NCBI GenBank assembly: GCA_030052745.1
Contig: JANBVO010000031.1
Coordinates: forward strand, 186,001 to 250,000
DNA from: Pleurostoma richardsiae
Lineage: Eukaryota > Ascomycota > Sordariomycetes > Calosphaeriales > Pleurostomataceae
Length of the DNA stretch: 64,000 nt
Direction: 5' to 3'
Each line of letters begins with the position of its first letter. Position 1 is the stretch's first letter. A program made the position numbers and the translations under genes. The notes beneath the pieces are model-generated. The model was not told where the DNA came from. It searched no databases and saw only the letters and a list, made by a program, of their open reading frames with translations. This document shows positions 51,197-61,732 of the stretch, piece after piece.

Positions 51197-52332
51197 TCAC
51201 AATGAAGCACCTTTCATTTCCACCGCTTCAGAAACCAAATCCGTGACCGTCTGCCTAAAGGTCTTGTATTCTAAACCCAGCTCGGCAGCGGCCGTCTTTC
51301 CGTCTATACCGTGAGATTCATCGATCCTTTGTTCCTCTTGTGAGACCTTATTCCTAGCCCAATCAAACTCCTCTGCAATAATCTTGGCCGCTATACCGTA
51401 AGAGAACCGTTCTGGTGCTGCGGGTAGAAATCTTTTTCCGCCCGCATCTGGCCGTAAGAGAGCCTCAATGTGCGCCTGGGCCAAGTCACGCACGTCCACC
51501 CAAAAGGGCACCCTGGCGACGGGAAGAGGCTTCACGCCGCTAGCAACCCTCCACAACATGGAATTCGATTCGTTGAGGCGATCGACGCTCTCTACCGGAT
51601 GCACAACTGGGCCGAACGTCATGGGCGGGCACAAGGTCGCAATGTCGAAGGCTGGTTTCCGGTCACGAACAAATTCCCACGCCGCAAGCTCGGCAAACTT
51701 CTTCGAACCGCGATAGGCAATAACAGCGCTGGTTGCCGGGTCCGCTGCCTCGCCGTAGCTCAGCGGGTTCCAATCGTCGGCCGTGTAGGTAAAGTAAGGA
51801 GGGGCTTTTCGGTCGGCGTCCATGACGGAAGCGAAGGAGGACGTTAGGACAATTCGCTTCACCGTTGACGTCTTTGCGGCTGCCTCGAGGATAGAGCGTA
51901 CACCGTTGATCGCTGGGATGATGAGTTCCTTCTCGTTGTCCTTGGTGTCATAAGTGAACGGCTGGCATCCCAACGTTAGCTGGTTGCTTGTCACGGACGG
52001 AATGGCTAAGGGCTCACGCTTGCAACGTGGATCACACCATCTATGTCCTTAACAGCCTCGTCAAAGACACCCAGCTTCTCAAAGTCGTCGATTTGGACAA
52101 AGTCCAGCAGACTAGCATACTTCGGTCGGGCCTGTATCATGGCATCTCCTTTTGCCTTCGATCGTGTCGCACCGCGGACCTTGATGCCCCGGCCGAGAAG
52201 TTGGTCAACGATATGGGCGCCTATGAAGCCTGTAGCCCCCGTAACCAGAACGTATTGCCTGGTTAGAAGTCAGTATCAAGCATTAAACAGAAGAGAAAAG
52301 AGGGGATGAACGGCATACGGTGACTGCGCCAT
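51197..52332 (-). CDS. NAD(P)-dependent reductase of the extended SDR family (Gre2 / dihydroflavonol-reductase-like)
   Basis: Three exons, 52332-52319 (14 nt), 52258-52018 and 51961-51197, give 339 residues. The first join restores MAQSPQYVLVTGATGFIGAH, a proper Rossmann start. Then come a basic RGATRSKAK loop suited to NADPH, the DGVIHVASPFTYDTKDNEKE segment across the second intron, a Ser region VLTSSFASVMD and the catalytic YRGSKKFAE (YxxxK). Yeast Gre2-type enzymes reduce methylglyoxal and other aldehydes or ketones. The gene is divergent from the sugar transporter; the shared 756-bp promoter holds two copies of a cluster-specific palindrome, which ties it to the sugar-acid block. Reduction of the aldolase product, or oxidation of the sugar itself, is possible. 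Confidence 0.9.
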
Positions 52333-52718
52333 GGCTGTCTGGCTGTTGTGTGTTCAAGAGCCAGATGCCGGAGGTGAGGTCTGAGGGTCCGTCAGCTGCC
52401 AGAACTGCCTTGCAAGGAAGGATGAAGCTCTGGCACCGCTGAGCTGAGAAGATGAACTAATCGGGAGATTGTAATGTCGAGCTCGAATCGGAATTGCAGT
52501 TCCCGATCGCAATGACAAGTGCTGCCTGCTCGCCTCTATACCTCCGGTAGGTGGGTAGGCAGGGAATTACCGCCACACAAGCAATGCAATGCCGTTTCCC
52601 CGCTGTGCCTTCGCTTCGGCTGCGGAAAGGTCTGCCGCCTATACCCGAAGCCCTCGTCATCACCCAAGCCGCTACTGAGACTAAAACTCGCGATTCTCTC
52701 TAGCGGAGACAAACTGGA

Positions 52719-52728
52719 CCCCATGGGG
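52719..52728. promoter_or_regulatory. Palindrome CCCCATGGGG, copy 1
   Basis: A perfect 10-bp palindrome, followed by CA as in the copy at 59725. It lies 361 bp before the transporter ATG and 387 bp before the reductase ATG. Candidate binding site of the cluster regulator. Confidence 0.5.
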
Positions 52729-52760
52729 CACAGGCTAGAGTGACTTTGGCCCACATAGCG

Positions 52761-52770
52761 CCCCATGGGG
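52761..52770. promoter_or_regulatory. Palindrome CCCCATGGGG, copy 2
   Basis: Identical 10-mer, 42 bp (about four helix turns) from copy 1, so both would face the same side of the DNA. Confidence 0.5.
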
Positions 52771-53088
52771 GAACACCCCCTTCGGCCAGGTGGCCCGTCA
52801 GAAACTCCGCACGATGCACAACGATGCATCTAGAGGCGTGGAGGAGCCAAGGACACGGACCCGGGAAGGAGCATGCCGACTGGGGAGAGATTAAGAGAGG
52901 ACGCTCTTTTACCAGCTTGCTTGCTTTCACTCTCGAGGACTTTGCCTATATCAACACCACCGCCCTCATGATCGGCGCTCTCGTCTGAGTCCCCCACCGG
53001 CCACTCGAATCCAAATCTCTCCTGTACTCTTACAGGAAGTTCAAAGACATTATCTTGTGTTGTTTATGGTTATCTGAGCTTTACAAAC

Positions 53089-55103
53089 ATGGGGCCTTTC
53101 AACAGACTCAGCGGCAACTGGCTTGTTGCCGCCATCACCTTGGTCAATGCAGGTAGGAAAGACTGGCCCAGAAGCTTGCTTATGAGTCTACGGAATTGAG
53201 ATTGACGTGTAAGGAAAGCTTCCATGTCGTGGTTCGGTTATGATCAAGGTGTCTTCTCAGGAGTCCTGATCGCCTCTGACTTTAAGCACTATTTCCCGGA
53301 GACAAAGAAGGCCAATATCTCCGGCATCACGTCCAGTTGTTTCTCGGTACGTTTTCCTGACTAAAAGGGGGTGCGATTCTGGTGTCCATGACTGACGGAA
53401 GGTTATTCCTGTCCATATAGCTCGGGGCGTTCTGCGGAGCCATCTTTGCCTTTACTCTCGGTGACAAGCTCGGTCGGAAGAAAACTATCTCTCTCGGCCT
53501 CATCTGCAACGTTGTCGGTGCAATACTGCAAATTGTGTCATGGCATCTTCCACAGATGATTATTGGTCGTGTCATCAACGGCTTCGGAATGGGTAAGGAG
53601 ACCGTCTTTTATTTTCTGATGCCATACCTCAGTGGACTGACATCTCCTGATCTATACAGGCCTCACCTCCTCCACTTGTCCGGTCTACCAAGCCGAGTGC
53701 TCACGCCCCAGCGTTCGGGGGAAACTGGTAGTGATGCAGAGCGTGTGTAACACGGCCGCCTTTTGTCTCGCCAACTGGATGAACTACGGCCTCTACTTCT
53801 CCGGAGGTGCCCTCCAATGGCGTTTCCCTCTCGGATTCCAGCTGCTCTTCCCTGTCATTGTCGCCTGTGCCCTGTTCTTTGTTCCCGAGTCCCCTCGCTG
53901 GCTACTCCTCCATGACCGCCATGAGGAAGCCCTCGAGGTCATCGCTCGGCTTGAGGGCAAAGGGGTCAGCATCCATGACGAGGCTGTTACTGCCGAGTTC
54001 CTCTCGATCCGTACGGCAATTCACCACGAACGCAAGGACCGGGTGCCTGTTAGGGATGTCCTCATGTTCCGGGATAAGCAGCAGAACTTCCGACGACTGC
54101 TTCTCTCCTGCGGTACCCAGTTCATGCAGCAGTTCTCGGGCGTGAACGCCTTGGGATATTATCTACCGACGCTTCTCCAGCAGAGTGTTGGCTTCGATGA
54201 ACAAATGTCCCGACTTATGACTGGTGTTAATGGTACCATTTACTTGTGTGCGGCCCTCTGCTGCTTGCTTATTATCGACCGCTTCGGACGCAGAAAGTGA
54301 GTCTAACCACTGAATCCACCCACGATTATGAGCATTGCTAACCTTTTCCTCAGGATGATGTTATACGGCTCTGTAACCATGGGCTCTTGCTACCTGATTG
54401 CCTCAATGTGCCTGCGTGCGGGGCAGGTTGGTGATGCTAACAAGAAACAGGTAAAGCACCCTTCTTCCCTTATAATACTGTGATAGAGGATATCGCTGAC
54501 TTGACACGACATTACCAGATGGGCAACGTCACTACGGCCATGTTTTTCATGTACTATTTTTTCTACGGAACCAGCTTCGCGAAAGTTCCATGGGTCTACA
54601 ACTCTGAGGTTAACTCGCTTGGGTGGCGTACCCGCGGTGCTGCTGCAGCGACTGCAACAAACTGGATGGGTGGCTTCATCGTCACACAGTTCACGAAGGT
54701 TGGTGTCGACAACCTAAAGTGGGGGTTTTATCTCAGTAAGTCCGAGTCCATCTTAATCATTTATATCCACGAGCAAAAGACTAATTGTCCGTTTCCTCTA
54801 GTCTTCGCTGTTATCTGCTGGGCCTACTTTCCTATTGTTTTCCTCCTTTACCCGGAGACCTCACGCCGGACTCTCGAGGACATGGACGAGATCTTCATCG
54901 CCAACCCCAGCCCCATTGTCTTCAACAAGGCTGAGCTGACGCAGCGCCGGCGACCGCAGGCGTTCATTGACGCCGAGACCAGGCGTATTGGCGAAGGTGC
55001 GGCGACGGAAATCGGGGCTACGGTCTTGGACAAGCAGGACCTCGACAATGTCAACGCGGCACACGTTGAGGACGGCAGGGTCCGAGAGCGGGCATGTCAG
55101 TGA
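53089..55103 (+). CDS. Sugar transporter (MFS, sugar porter family)
   Basis: Seven exons, 53089-53152, 53219-53346, 53421-53592, 53660-54296, 54354-54450, 54519-54735 and 54802-55103 (introns of 57-74 nt), give 538 residues. Markers are GYDQGVFSGVL in helix 1, GDKLGRKK in loop 2-3, GRVINGFG and the reconstructed GLTSSTCPVYQAECS, PESPRWLL, then the helix-7 QQFSGVNALGYYLPT, RFGRRK in loop 8-9, and a PETSRRTLEDMDEIF end (PETKG variant). It should be a proton-coupled importer of a hexose, deoxyhexose or sugar acid in the plasma membrane. The gene faces the reductase across a promoter with two cluster palindromes, and the cluster regulator follows downstream. Confidence 0.94.
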
Positions 55104-55665
55104 CCCTAGTCAGAGAAGCAAGCTGTGTATTAAGTCCACCTAGTCTTTACAGTGTTAGCATTACAGCTTGTTAGGTACAATACAAGGTGATAAGCTAGGG
55201 AGCGATGTTTATTCATCTAATATGCCTGTCAAGCTAGTTAGACGACCTCAGCCGAAATTGCCCATTCTAATTGCGAGGTTTACTCATCGAAGGCTCATTA
55301 CAAAGATCAGCGTAAGAAAAGAGTGTAGAGGTGAAAAGACAAGTTAAGTTCTCAAACCGGTATGTGGCTATCTGGGTACCTTAGGTATGCTATCTCGAGA
55401 GACCAGCTTTGGGTTGGGAGGAAGGGGGGGAGGCAACCCGAGTCATGAAGAGCCCTCCCGTACTCCGCAAATGTCGCTTAATGAGCGCCAGTTCAGGCCT
55501 GGTTGACTGGACTGTTTGTTAGCGCCTTCGTGCGAGAAGGCATTCCAGTCCCCGCATCCCCCGACAAAGCTCCCTCTCGCCCCCACAACACTGAGCGGAC
55601 ATGAGAGCGGATGAGCGGCCCGCAGCTCTGAGAGGAAAGACCTGTTCATCTGCTTGTCCTTAAAC
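55104..55665. other. Intergenic region
   Basis: 562 bp between the transporter and the regulator, both rightward. AT-rich at first, with a GGTACCTTAGGTA word near 55375 and C-rich runs near 55550. I find no CCCCATGGGG here, so the regulator may not control itself through that site. Confidence 0.5.
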
Positions 55666-57690
55666 ATGAGCTTCAACCGCCGAAGAGTTGCATTAGCATG
55701 CACCTACTGCCGCCACAGGTGAGTCTACGTTTCTCTACTAGGCCTCATTAGGAGCGCCCTGTCTGACTGCCTTGTAGGAAGCGCCGCTGTGATGCCGCCC
55801 GCCCGGCCTGCAGTTCGTGCCTGGAAGCCGAGGTCGACTGCCAGTATGACGATACGCCCTCACAGCGCATCGACTCCAGCGGTGGCAGCCGCGAGATCAT
55901 CAGCCGGCTGCAGGAAATTGAGGCCACGCTGCAGCATCACCTGCCGGGGATCACGGCCCTCGCATCGGGGATTCAGGCCATTGTCTCTCAGTCCGCCGGG
56001 CCCGCCACCTCCCCGTCTAGTCAAACCCAAGTGTCTCTTCCGCCGTCGACTCTCCAGGCGGCCAGTATCTTAGCCCATGATATTGCTGGCGCCCTCAACC
56101 CATGGCCTCTGCCCATGAGCATCGAGGCACAGCCGGAGCTGGCCGAGCTACCACCGCTGACGATTCCCGTGGGTCACAAGACGTCGTCTAACTACCTGCT
56201 CCGCCTGCCGGCCATGAAGCAGCTGATCGGCGAGTATCCGGGCGACTTGTTCTTCTTGCTCGAGTCGCGGAACCCGCTACCGCCGGAGATATCCCTCCAT
56301 GCCACGCCTGCGCCGCTCACTTCAGCTGAGCTGGATAAGGAGGTGCTGGATTGCCTCGTGTCCGCTTTCTTTTCCCAGGCCTATCATTGCCACCCTATCC
56401 TCGACAGGAACGAGTTTCACGGAATATACCAGGCATTTCTCGAGAATGCCAATCCCTGGAGCATCGAGTCAGTGCTGTGCCTTGTGGTCTTCGCCATTGG
56501 GGCTGCGACTCTGGCACCTTCTGGTGCGCAAGGGTTCGAGGTCTCTCCGCCTGGCATGGCGTACATGCAGGCGGCGCTGCCGATGTTGATGTCCATGTCA
56601 TCGTGGTCCTTCAGCTATAGCATTTTGCTGCCGCAGGCTCTCGTGCTGGCAAGCGTATACTTTGCCTATATCATCCGCCCGCTTCAGAGCTGGCGCCTTG
56701 TCTACTCGGCCTCGTCCTTGCTCCAGTTCAAGCTCTGCCGGTATGAAAGAGCAGCCCTTGCCACTCTAATAAGGCCAACTAACGCTGCGATAGGCTACCC
56801 GCCCGTGACGGTGATCCATCCTCCCGCGAGAGCATTTTGAGGATATTCTGGTCATGTTTCCTTGTCGAATGTGACCGTCTAGCGGAGCTGGAGCTGCCGC
56901 AGAGCGGCCTCCAGCAACTCATTGACCAGACCAGCCTCCCGAGCTTCAACGCTGTCGACTCTTCGCAGTCGACCGCTTACCTCGCCGAGATCTCCATCCG
57001 GCGCTTGCTGAACAGGGTACACAATTCGTTGTACCCCCGGAAACAAAGCGTCCTTTCTCTGTCCTCCACCACTCTGACCGCAGTCGACGAGTTTTCGGCG
57101 GAGGAGATCGCCTCTGTCACATCGGTGTGCGACGAGCTCTATCGGCAGCTCAACTCCTGGTATGAATCCATCCCCGAACCGTCTAGGCCATCACTTGAGG
57201 CCGAGCCCACCGGGAACGATCGAGAAACGGTGCTGCGCATCCGGTACTATGCGGCGAGGCACATAATACACCGCCCGTTTGTTCTCTACATCGTCACACA
57301 TGATTTACATCAGGTATCGGATGCCATCCTAGAGAAGGCGGAGGTATGCATCGAGAGCTGTAGAGCGTATTTGCACAACACGACAGAGATTCTGCAGAAG
57401 CAGAGCCAATACACTTGGACGTTTTCGCTCTCGTAAGCCCCTCTAGCAGTGTTAAATGATCCATGTGTTCTCAGAGCTAAGTGTCCAGCAGATCATTAGG
57501 GGCTCTTGTTGTCCTCACTCTCTCGTCTCGAAGCCCGGCTCTTGCCCATTTAGTCCAAGATATTGATGACCTCCAGTCCCTAGCTATCAACAATGTGAAG
57601 CCGTGGGCATACCGCGGTTCAAGTCTGGAAACAGTCCTCTCAATTATGCAAGAAATGCAGAGGAAGCAAAGACTACTGGCTTGCATATGA
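55666..57690 (+). CDS. Zn2Cys6 transcription factor, candidate regulator of the sugar-acid cluster
   Basis: Exons 55666-55718, 55778-56740, 56794-57432 and 57489-57690 (introns of 59, 53 and 56 nt) give 618 residues. The first intron cuts the zinc cluster; joined it reads ACTYCRHRKRRCDAARPACS, then SCLEAEVDC, with all six Cys. A coiled dimerisation stretch follows (SREIISRLQEIEATLQHHL). Then comes a fungal_trans regulatory domain, with the FHPILDR-like YHCHPILDRNEF and, across intron 2, LPARDGDPSSRESILRIFWS, then CFLVECDRLA, its usual central motif. It lies between the sugar transporter and the dehydratase, the classical place for a pathway activator. Zn2Cys6 proteins usually bind CGG pairs, so binding to CCCCATGGGG is only a hypothesis. 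Confidence 0.9.
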
Positions 57691-57827
57691 GTCTAGACAT
57701 CTATATTGTTTGACAGATGGATCTGATCTAGGACATATTTAGAACCAACCTCACTATCGTCCATCACGAAACACAAAGAAACGCCAAATCCATGCATCGA
57801 GAAAAGGAAGAAGAAATAGCGACCAGA

Positions 57828-59493
57828 TTATAATTCTCCACCGGTTGGTTGTGTCATTATCTGCCGCCCGATGTCACTGCTCCAGAAGCTGCCGTTTGGG
57901 TACGTGTATTTCTCGATGGCCTCATCGGTGTAGCCGATAGAGTAGCCTGGGTCCAGTGGGGTGACGTAGTGCGCATCCTGGATGCGCGAGGGATGGCGCA
58001 GGTTCTCGCGATGGCTGTCGGCGAACTCGAGCATTGACCGCTTGCCGCTGACAGCGACATAGTCAATGGTGCTGAGGTGGGAGGTCAGCTCAGTGAGGCC
58101 CATGGCGCCATTGTGTGGGACGCAGGGCACGTTGAACTTGAGGGCCATGAGCATGACAGCCTGGTTAGGAGAAAGGGAGGTTAGCCTTTCTGTTCTGCAG
58201 AAAATGTGGTTTGGACTACTAGATCCCCTAGAGTGTGTCACGTACCAGACACTCGTTGACACTACCGAGCCTAACAGCGTCGATCTGGGCAACATCGGTG
58301 GCTTCAGCTTGTAGCAGCTGCTTGAAGGTGACGCGGTTCTGAGCGGCTTCTCCGGTGGCAACACCTACGCCGTAGGGCTTAAGTGCCTTCCGGATGGCAG
58401 CGTGACCTAGGACATCGTCTGGGTTTGTAGGCTCTGTTGTACTATTAGTTCGGGACTCCAAAGCGGGTAAGATCTATATAGGAGGGTTAAACGAACCCTC
58501 AATAAAGACTGGCTTAAATTCGACAAGCTGCTTCATGTACTCGATCGCCTCTGGCACACTCCAGACCTACGTAAATGTCAGCGAGCTAAATCATTAAGAT
58601 ATCCCGTAAGGGCGTGAACAGGAGTACGTACCTGGTTGGCGTCGATCATGATTTGGTACTCATTGTCGTAGCCCAGAACATCCCGAACAGCCTTCAGTCT
58701 CTCCCGGTCGGCCTCAATGCTAGTGCCGACCTTGAATTTAAACACTGTGAAGCCTTGAGCAATGGTCTCGTGCAGTACCTCTTTCATGCGGTCCCCACTG
58801 AAAGCCAGCCAGCCGGGGCTCGTCGTGTAAGCCGGGACGGCGCGATCCTCGAGCGCCTCATTCAGGCGGTCTTGTTTACCTTTCTGGGTATGCCGTAGCA
58901 GCTCCAGCGCGTCCTCGGGCGTGAGAGCGTCAGTGATGTAGCGGAAATCGATGCAGCGGACGACCTCCTCGGGTGTCATGTCGCAGACGACGCGCCAGAC
59001 GGGCTTGCCTAAGATCTTGCCCCAGAGGTCCCACACGGCGTTCAAGACACCCGCGACGGCCAGGTGGGTGACCGACTTTTCCGGCCCGACCCAACGGTAT
59101 TGCGAGTCCGAGACCATGTAGCGCCAGGTCTTTCCCATGTCGCGTGTAAGCTGGTGCATCGTCTTGCCGACGACGCGGCGGGCGAAAATGTCAAGGGCTT
59201 GGCAGATGAGCTCACTGCCGCGGCCATTGCTGAAGGCCTGAGTGCGCCTGTTAGAAGCTGGTCGTCGCCGGGTCCCAGCCCAAGCAGGGGATACTAAGGT
59301 GATAGCTTACTATGCCCTCCCCTACAAGATCTGGATGGTTCGTCTGAAGTCGCACGTAAGGGTGCGAGCCGTTAGTGCCAACGTGCATTGCGTCAGAACC
59401 AACTCCGTCAAGACTTGTCGGAAATCGCAAATCCGTGACAGTGAATCCGACAATCTCGACATTGTCGACGCTGATGTCGGAGATAGAACCCAT
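57828..59493 (-). CDS. Enolase-superfamily sugar-acid dehydratase (L-galactonate / L-fuconate dehydratase type)
   Basis: Five exons, 59493-59311, 59237-58632, 58566-58497, 58433-58246 and 58160-57828, give 459 residues. It matches the LGD1/GaaB and FucD subgroup: [19 protein letters not shown] at the start, [20 protein letters not shown], then [15 protein letters not shown]. Catalytic and metal residues are FKFKVG (KxK), MIDANQ (Asp), FIEEPT (Glu), GEAAQNR (Glu), AQIDAVRLG (Asp) and PHNGAMGL (His). These enzymes abstract the C2 proton of an aldonate and remove water to give a 2-keto-3-deoxy acid, with Mg2+. Compared with LGD1-type proteins, several pocket residues differ (GEAAQN, RLGSVNE, PHNGAM), so the substrate may differ. 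It is divergent from the aldolase gene. Confidence 0.92.
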
Positions 59494-59724
59494 GGTGGTC
59501 GTCTTGGTGGAGTAGAGGTTGGAAAGGCTGGTATGTAGTATCAGTTGTTAGACACTCCTCCACTTCTAGAAGAACTTGGAGACGCAGAAAAGAGCTGCAC
59601 AAGCTGTGAAGGAAATCCCCGGCGTGATAAGAAGTTTGAAGATCTTTATGACGCAGGTAGCGAGAGAGGTAGCTCAAGAGACCGGGTTTGTCGGAGCACG
59701 CCCCCCCGGCCAACATGTGCTTTG

Positions 59725-59734
59725 CCCCATGGGG
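59725..59734. promoter_or_regulatory. Palindrome CCCCATGGGG, copy 3
   Basis: The same 10-mer as at 52719 and 52761, here 232 bp before the dehydratase ATG and 576 bp before the aldolase ATG. The flanking CA is shared with copy 1. Confidence 0.5.
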
Positions 59735-59959
59735 CATTGACTTGGGAACCGAGAGACACGATATCCATGACCCAGTCTCCTGCAGATTCAAGTGACGGAC
59801 AACTTTAGTGGCTAAGACGGTCTCGATAGCCATGGTAGCCCACGCGATGGATCGCCGGCGCTGGATCCACTTCCATGGTGCGTGGCGCCCATCCCCGTGC
59901 CGCCTCCCCCCGATGAATGATATTTGGCCCCACAGGAGCTCTCGACTTGTTCTCAGACT

Positions 59960-59969
59960 AAACTCCGCA
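59960..59969. promoter_or_regulatory. Shared word AAACTCCGCA
   Basis: An exact copy of the 10-mer at 52802-52811 in the other divergent promoter of the cluster. It may be a second regulatory element or chance. Confidence 0.3.
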
Positions 59970-60309
59970 ATCCAGTATTCCCCCTTCATGGGGTCACAGG
60001 GTCGGTATAGCTGGCGGGAGATGGCGGGTGCGAACTGCCCTACGCGGTAGCGTGTCAGGCAAGAGACACGAGATGACCGAACGGACCAAAGAAGGCGGCA
60101 TCGGCATTCAGGCGTGACAGCCGGTAGGAGCGACAGCCGAGTTGCGCCAGCACTTCAATGGACGAAGCTTCTGTCGCCGCCTCTTTCAGTCCTCCTACCT
60201 TGAACATAAGCAGCTGTCTCATCTGCCAACTATCACTCGTATCTTTCAAGGAGGAGAGACACAAGACTACGTGCACCATTCCTTCACGTTCTCGGCAATA
60301 CGCTTCAGC

Positions 60310-61275
60310 ATGGCTCAACCGTCATCCCTTCCCCAGGGCATCTGGGCCCCGACTCAAGCGTTCTTCCATGACGAGACTGGCGACCTCGATACCGGCACCA
60401 TTGGGAGGCACGCCGTGCGTCTCGCGCGCGCCGGCATCGTTGGCATCGTGACGAATGGCTCCAACGGCGAGTCTGTTCACCTCACTCCGGCCGAGCGCGC
60501 CCAGGTTACCCGAGTAACGCGCGACGCCCTCGACGCCGCAGGTTTCGCCCATGTACCTATCATGGCAGGTGCTTCGGATCAGTCCTTGCGTGGCACCCTC
60601 TCCCTTATCGCCGACGCCCACGACGCCGGGGCCGCCGCCGTCCTGCTCCTTTCTCCCAGCTACTTCCGCTGGGCGATGTCCGTGCCGGCTATCGAAGCGT
60701 ACTTCACCGCCACCGCGGACGCGAGCCCCTTGCCCGTCTTCATCTACAACTACCCGGCCGCGGCGGGGGGTATCGACCTCGACTCAGAAACGTTGGCGAG
60801 GTTGGCACGGCACCCGAACATCGTCGGCACCAAGTTCACTTGCGGTAACATGGGCAAGCTCGCCCGCGTGGTAGCTGCAGTTGCGACCGCAGGGCGCGAG
60901 GACTACCTGGCGTTCTCTGGTGTCGCAGACGCCATCACGCCGGCGCTGACCGTTGGGGGCCACGGCGGGATCGTCGGAGCTGCCAATGTGTTCCCGAGGG
61001 CTTGTATAAACGTCTACCGACTGTATAACCAGGGCAAGGTCGATGAGGCGAGAGCTGCACAGCAGCAGCTTGCGCTGGCAGACTGGACGCTGACGAAGAG
61101 AGCGATCCCGGGATTCAAGGCCATACTGCAGAAGTACCATGGTTACGGCGGGCTGCCAAGGCAGCCCGTGCAGCCGCTTTCGCCGGAAGAGGAGAAGGCG
61201 CTCTTCGCGGAGATCTCGCAAATGGTGGTGGTGGAAGAGAGTCTGCAAGATTTCGGTCAATCGACTCGCTCATAA
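60310..61275 (+). CDS. 2-keto-3-deoxy-sugar-acid aldolase (DHDPS / class I aldolase family, GaaC/LGA1-like)
   Basis: A single exon from the ATG at 60310 gives 321 residues; the upstream in-frame extension is not family-like. The TIM-barrel markers are GIWAPTQAFFHDETGDLD, IVTNGSNGESVHLT (phosphate-loop equivalent GSNGE), MAGASDQSLRGT, the catalytic Tyr in VFIYNYPAAAGGIDLD, and the Schiff-base Lys in VGTKFTCGNMGKL. It should cleave a 2-keto-3-deoxy acid to pyruvate and an aldehyde: L-glyceraldehyde if the substrate derives from L-galactonate, L-lactaldehyde if from L-fuconate or L-rhamnonate. The divergent dehydratase would make exactly this kind of substrate. Confidence 0.92.
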   Translation: MAQPSSLPQGIWAPTQAFFHDETGDLDTGTIGRHAVRLARAGIVGIVTNGSNGESVHLTPAERAQVTRVTRDALDAAGFAHVPIMAGASDQSLRGTLSLIADAHDAGAAAVLLLSPSYFRWAMSVPAIEAYFTATADASPLPVFIYNYPAAAGGIDLDSETLARLARHPNIVGTKFTCGNMGKLARVVAAVATAGREDYLAFSGVADAITPALTVGGHGGIVGAANVFPRACINVYRLYNQGKVDEARAAQQQLALADWTLTKRAIPGFKAILQKYHGYGGLPRQPVQPLSPEEEKALFAEISQMVVVEESLQDFGQSTRS

Positions 61276-61732
61276 TGCGGGAATGACTGTTCGCACCCGT
61301 TAAAGCATGTAAAAAGAAAGGTACATTAGAAGGGTCTTTTAAAGTCTCACAGAATTCTTACCTCTACAAAGGGGGAGCTTCAATTCGATGATGGCATTCC
61401 TTATGCCGTGGAACGGCCGCGCTGTCGGTCTGACGCTGGCGTCCGGAACCTGGACGGAGTCTTCACAGTCGGGGCCGAACTTTGTCGCGTTATGACCTCG
61501 GGAAGCTAGGACAGAGCCGGTCTAGGGTTCTCGAAGAGACAAGTCAACGGGTATATTAGTATGAGGACGTACGCTACCAAGTGTGCTCCAAAATCGGCTT
61601 CTTCTGCTTCCTCTCCGCTGGAGGTTGCGGATCTGCTCTCCTAGATAATAGAAAACGGGATATCAGACACCAACTAAAGCTAAAGGAGCATCATGACTAA
61701 AAGCATGGCAGGCCTGTGTTGCCAACTTTCCT
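61276..61732. other. Convergent 3' intergenic region
   Basis: 457 bp; no gene or motif seen. Confidence 0.5.

Larger units (their letters stand above)
52333..53088. promoter_or_regulatory. Divergent promoter of reductase and sugar transporter
   Basis: 756 bp between two start codons. It contains CCCCATGGGG at 52719-52728 and 52761-52770, TTTGGCCCACA near 52745, AAACTCCGCA at 52802-52811, and a GAGACTAAAACTCGCGAT word near 52677. Versions of all of these recur in the dehydratase/aldolase promoter at 59494-60309. Confidence 0.55.
59494..60309. promoter_or_regulatory. Divergent promoter of dehydratase and aldolase
   Basis: 816 bp between the two start codons. It contains CCCCATGGGG at 59725-59734, TTTGGCCCCACA near 59923, and AGACTAAACTCCGCA at about 59955-59969. 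Similar words occur in the reductase/transporter promoter. Confidence 0.55.
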
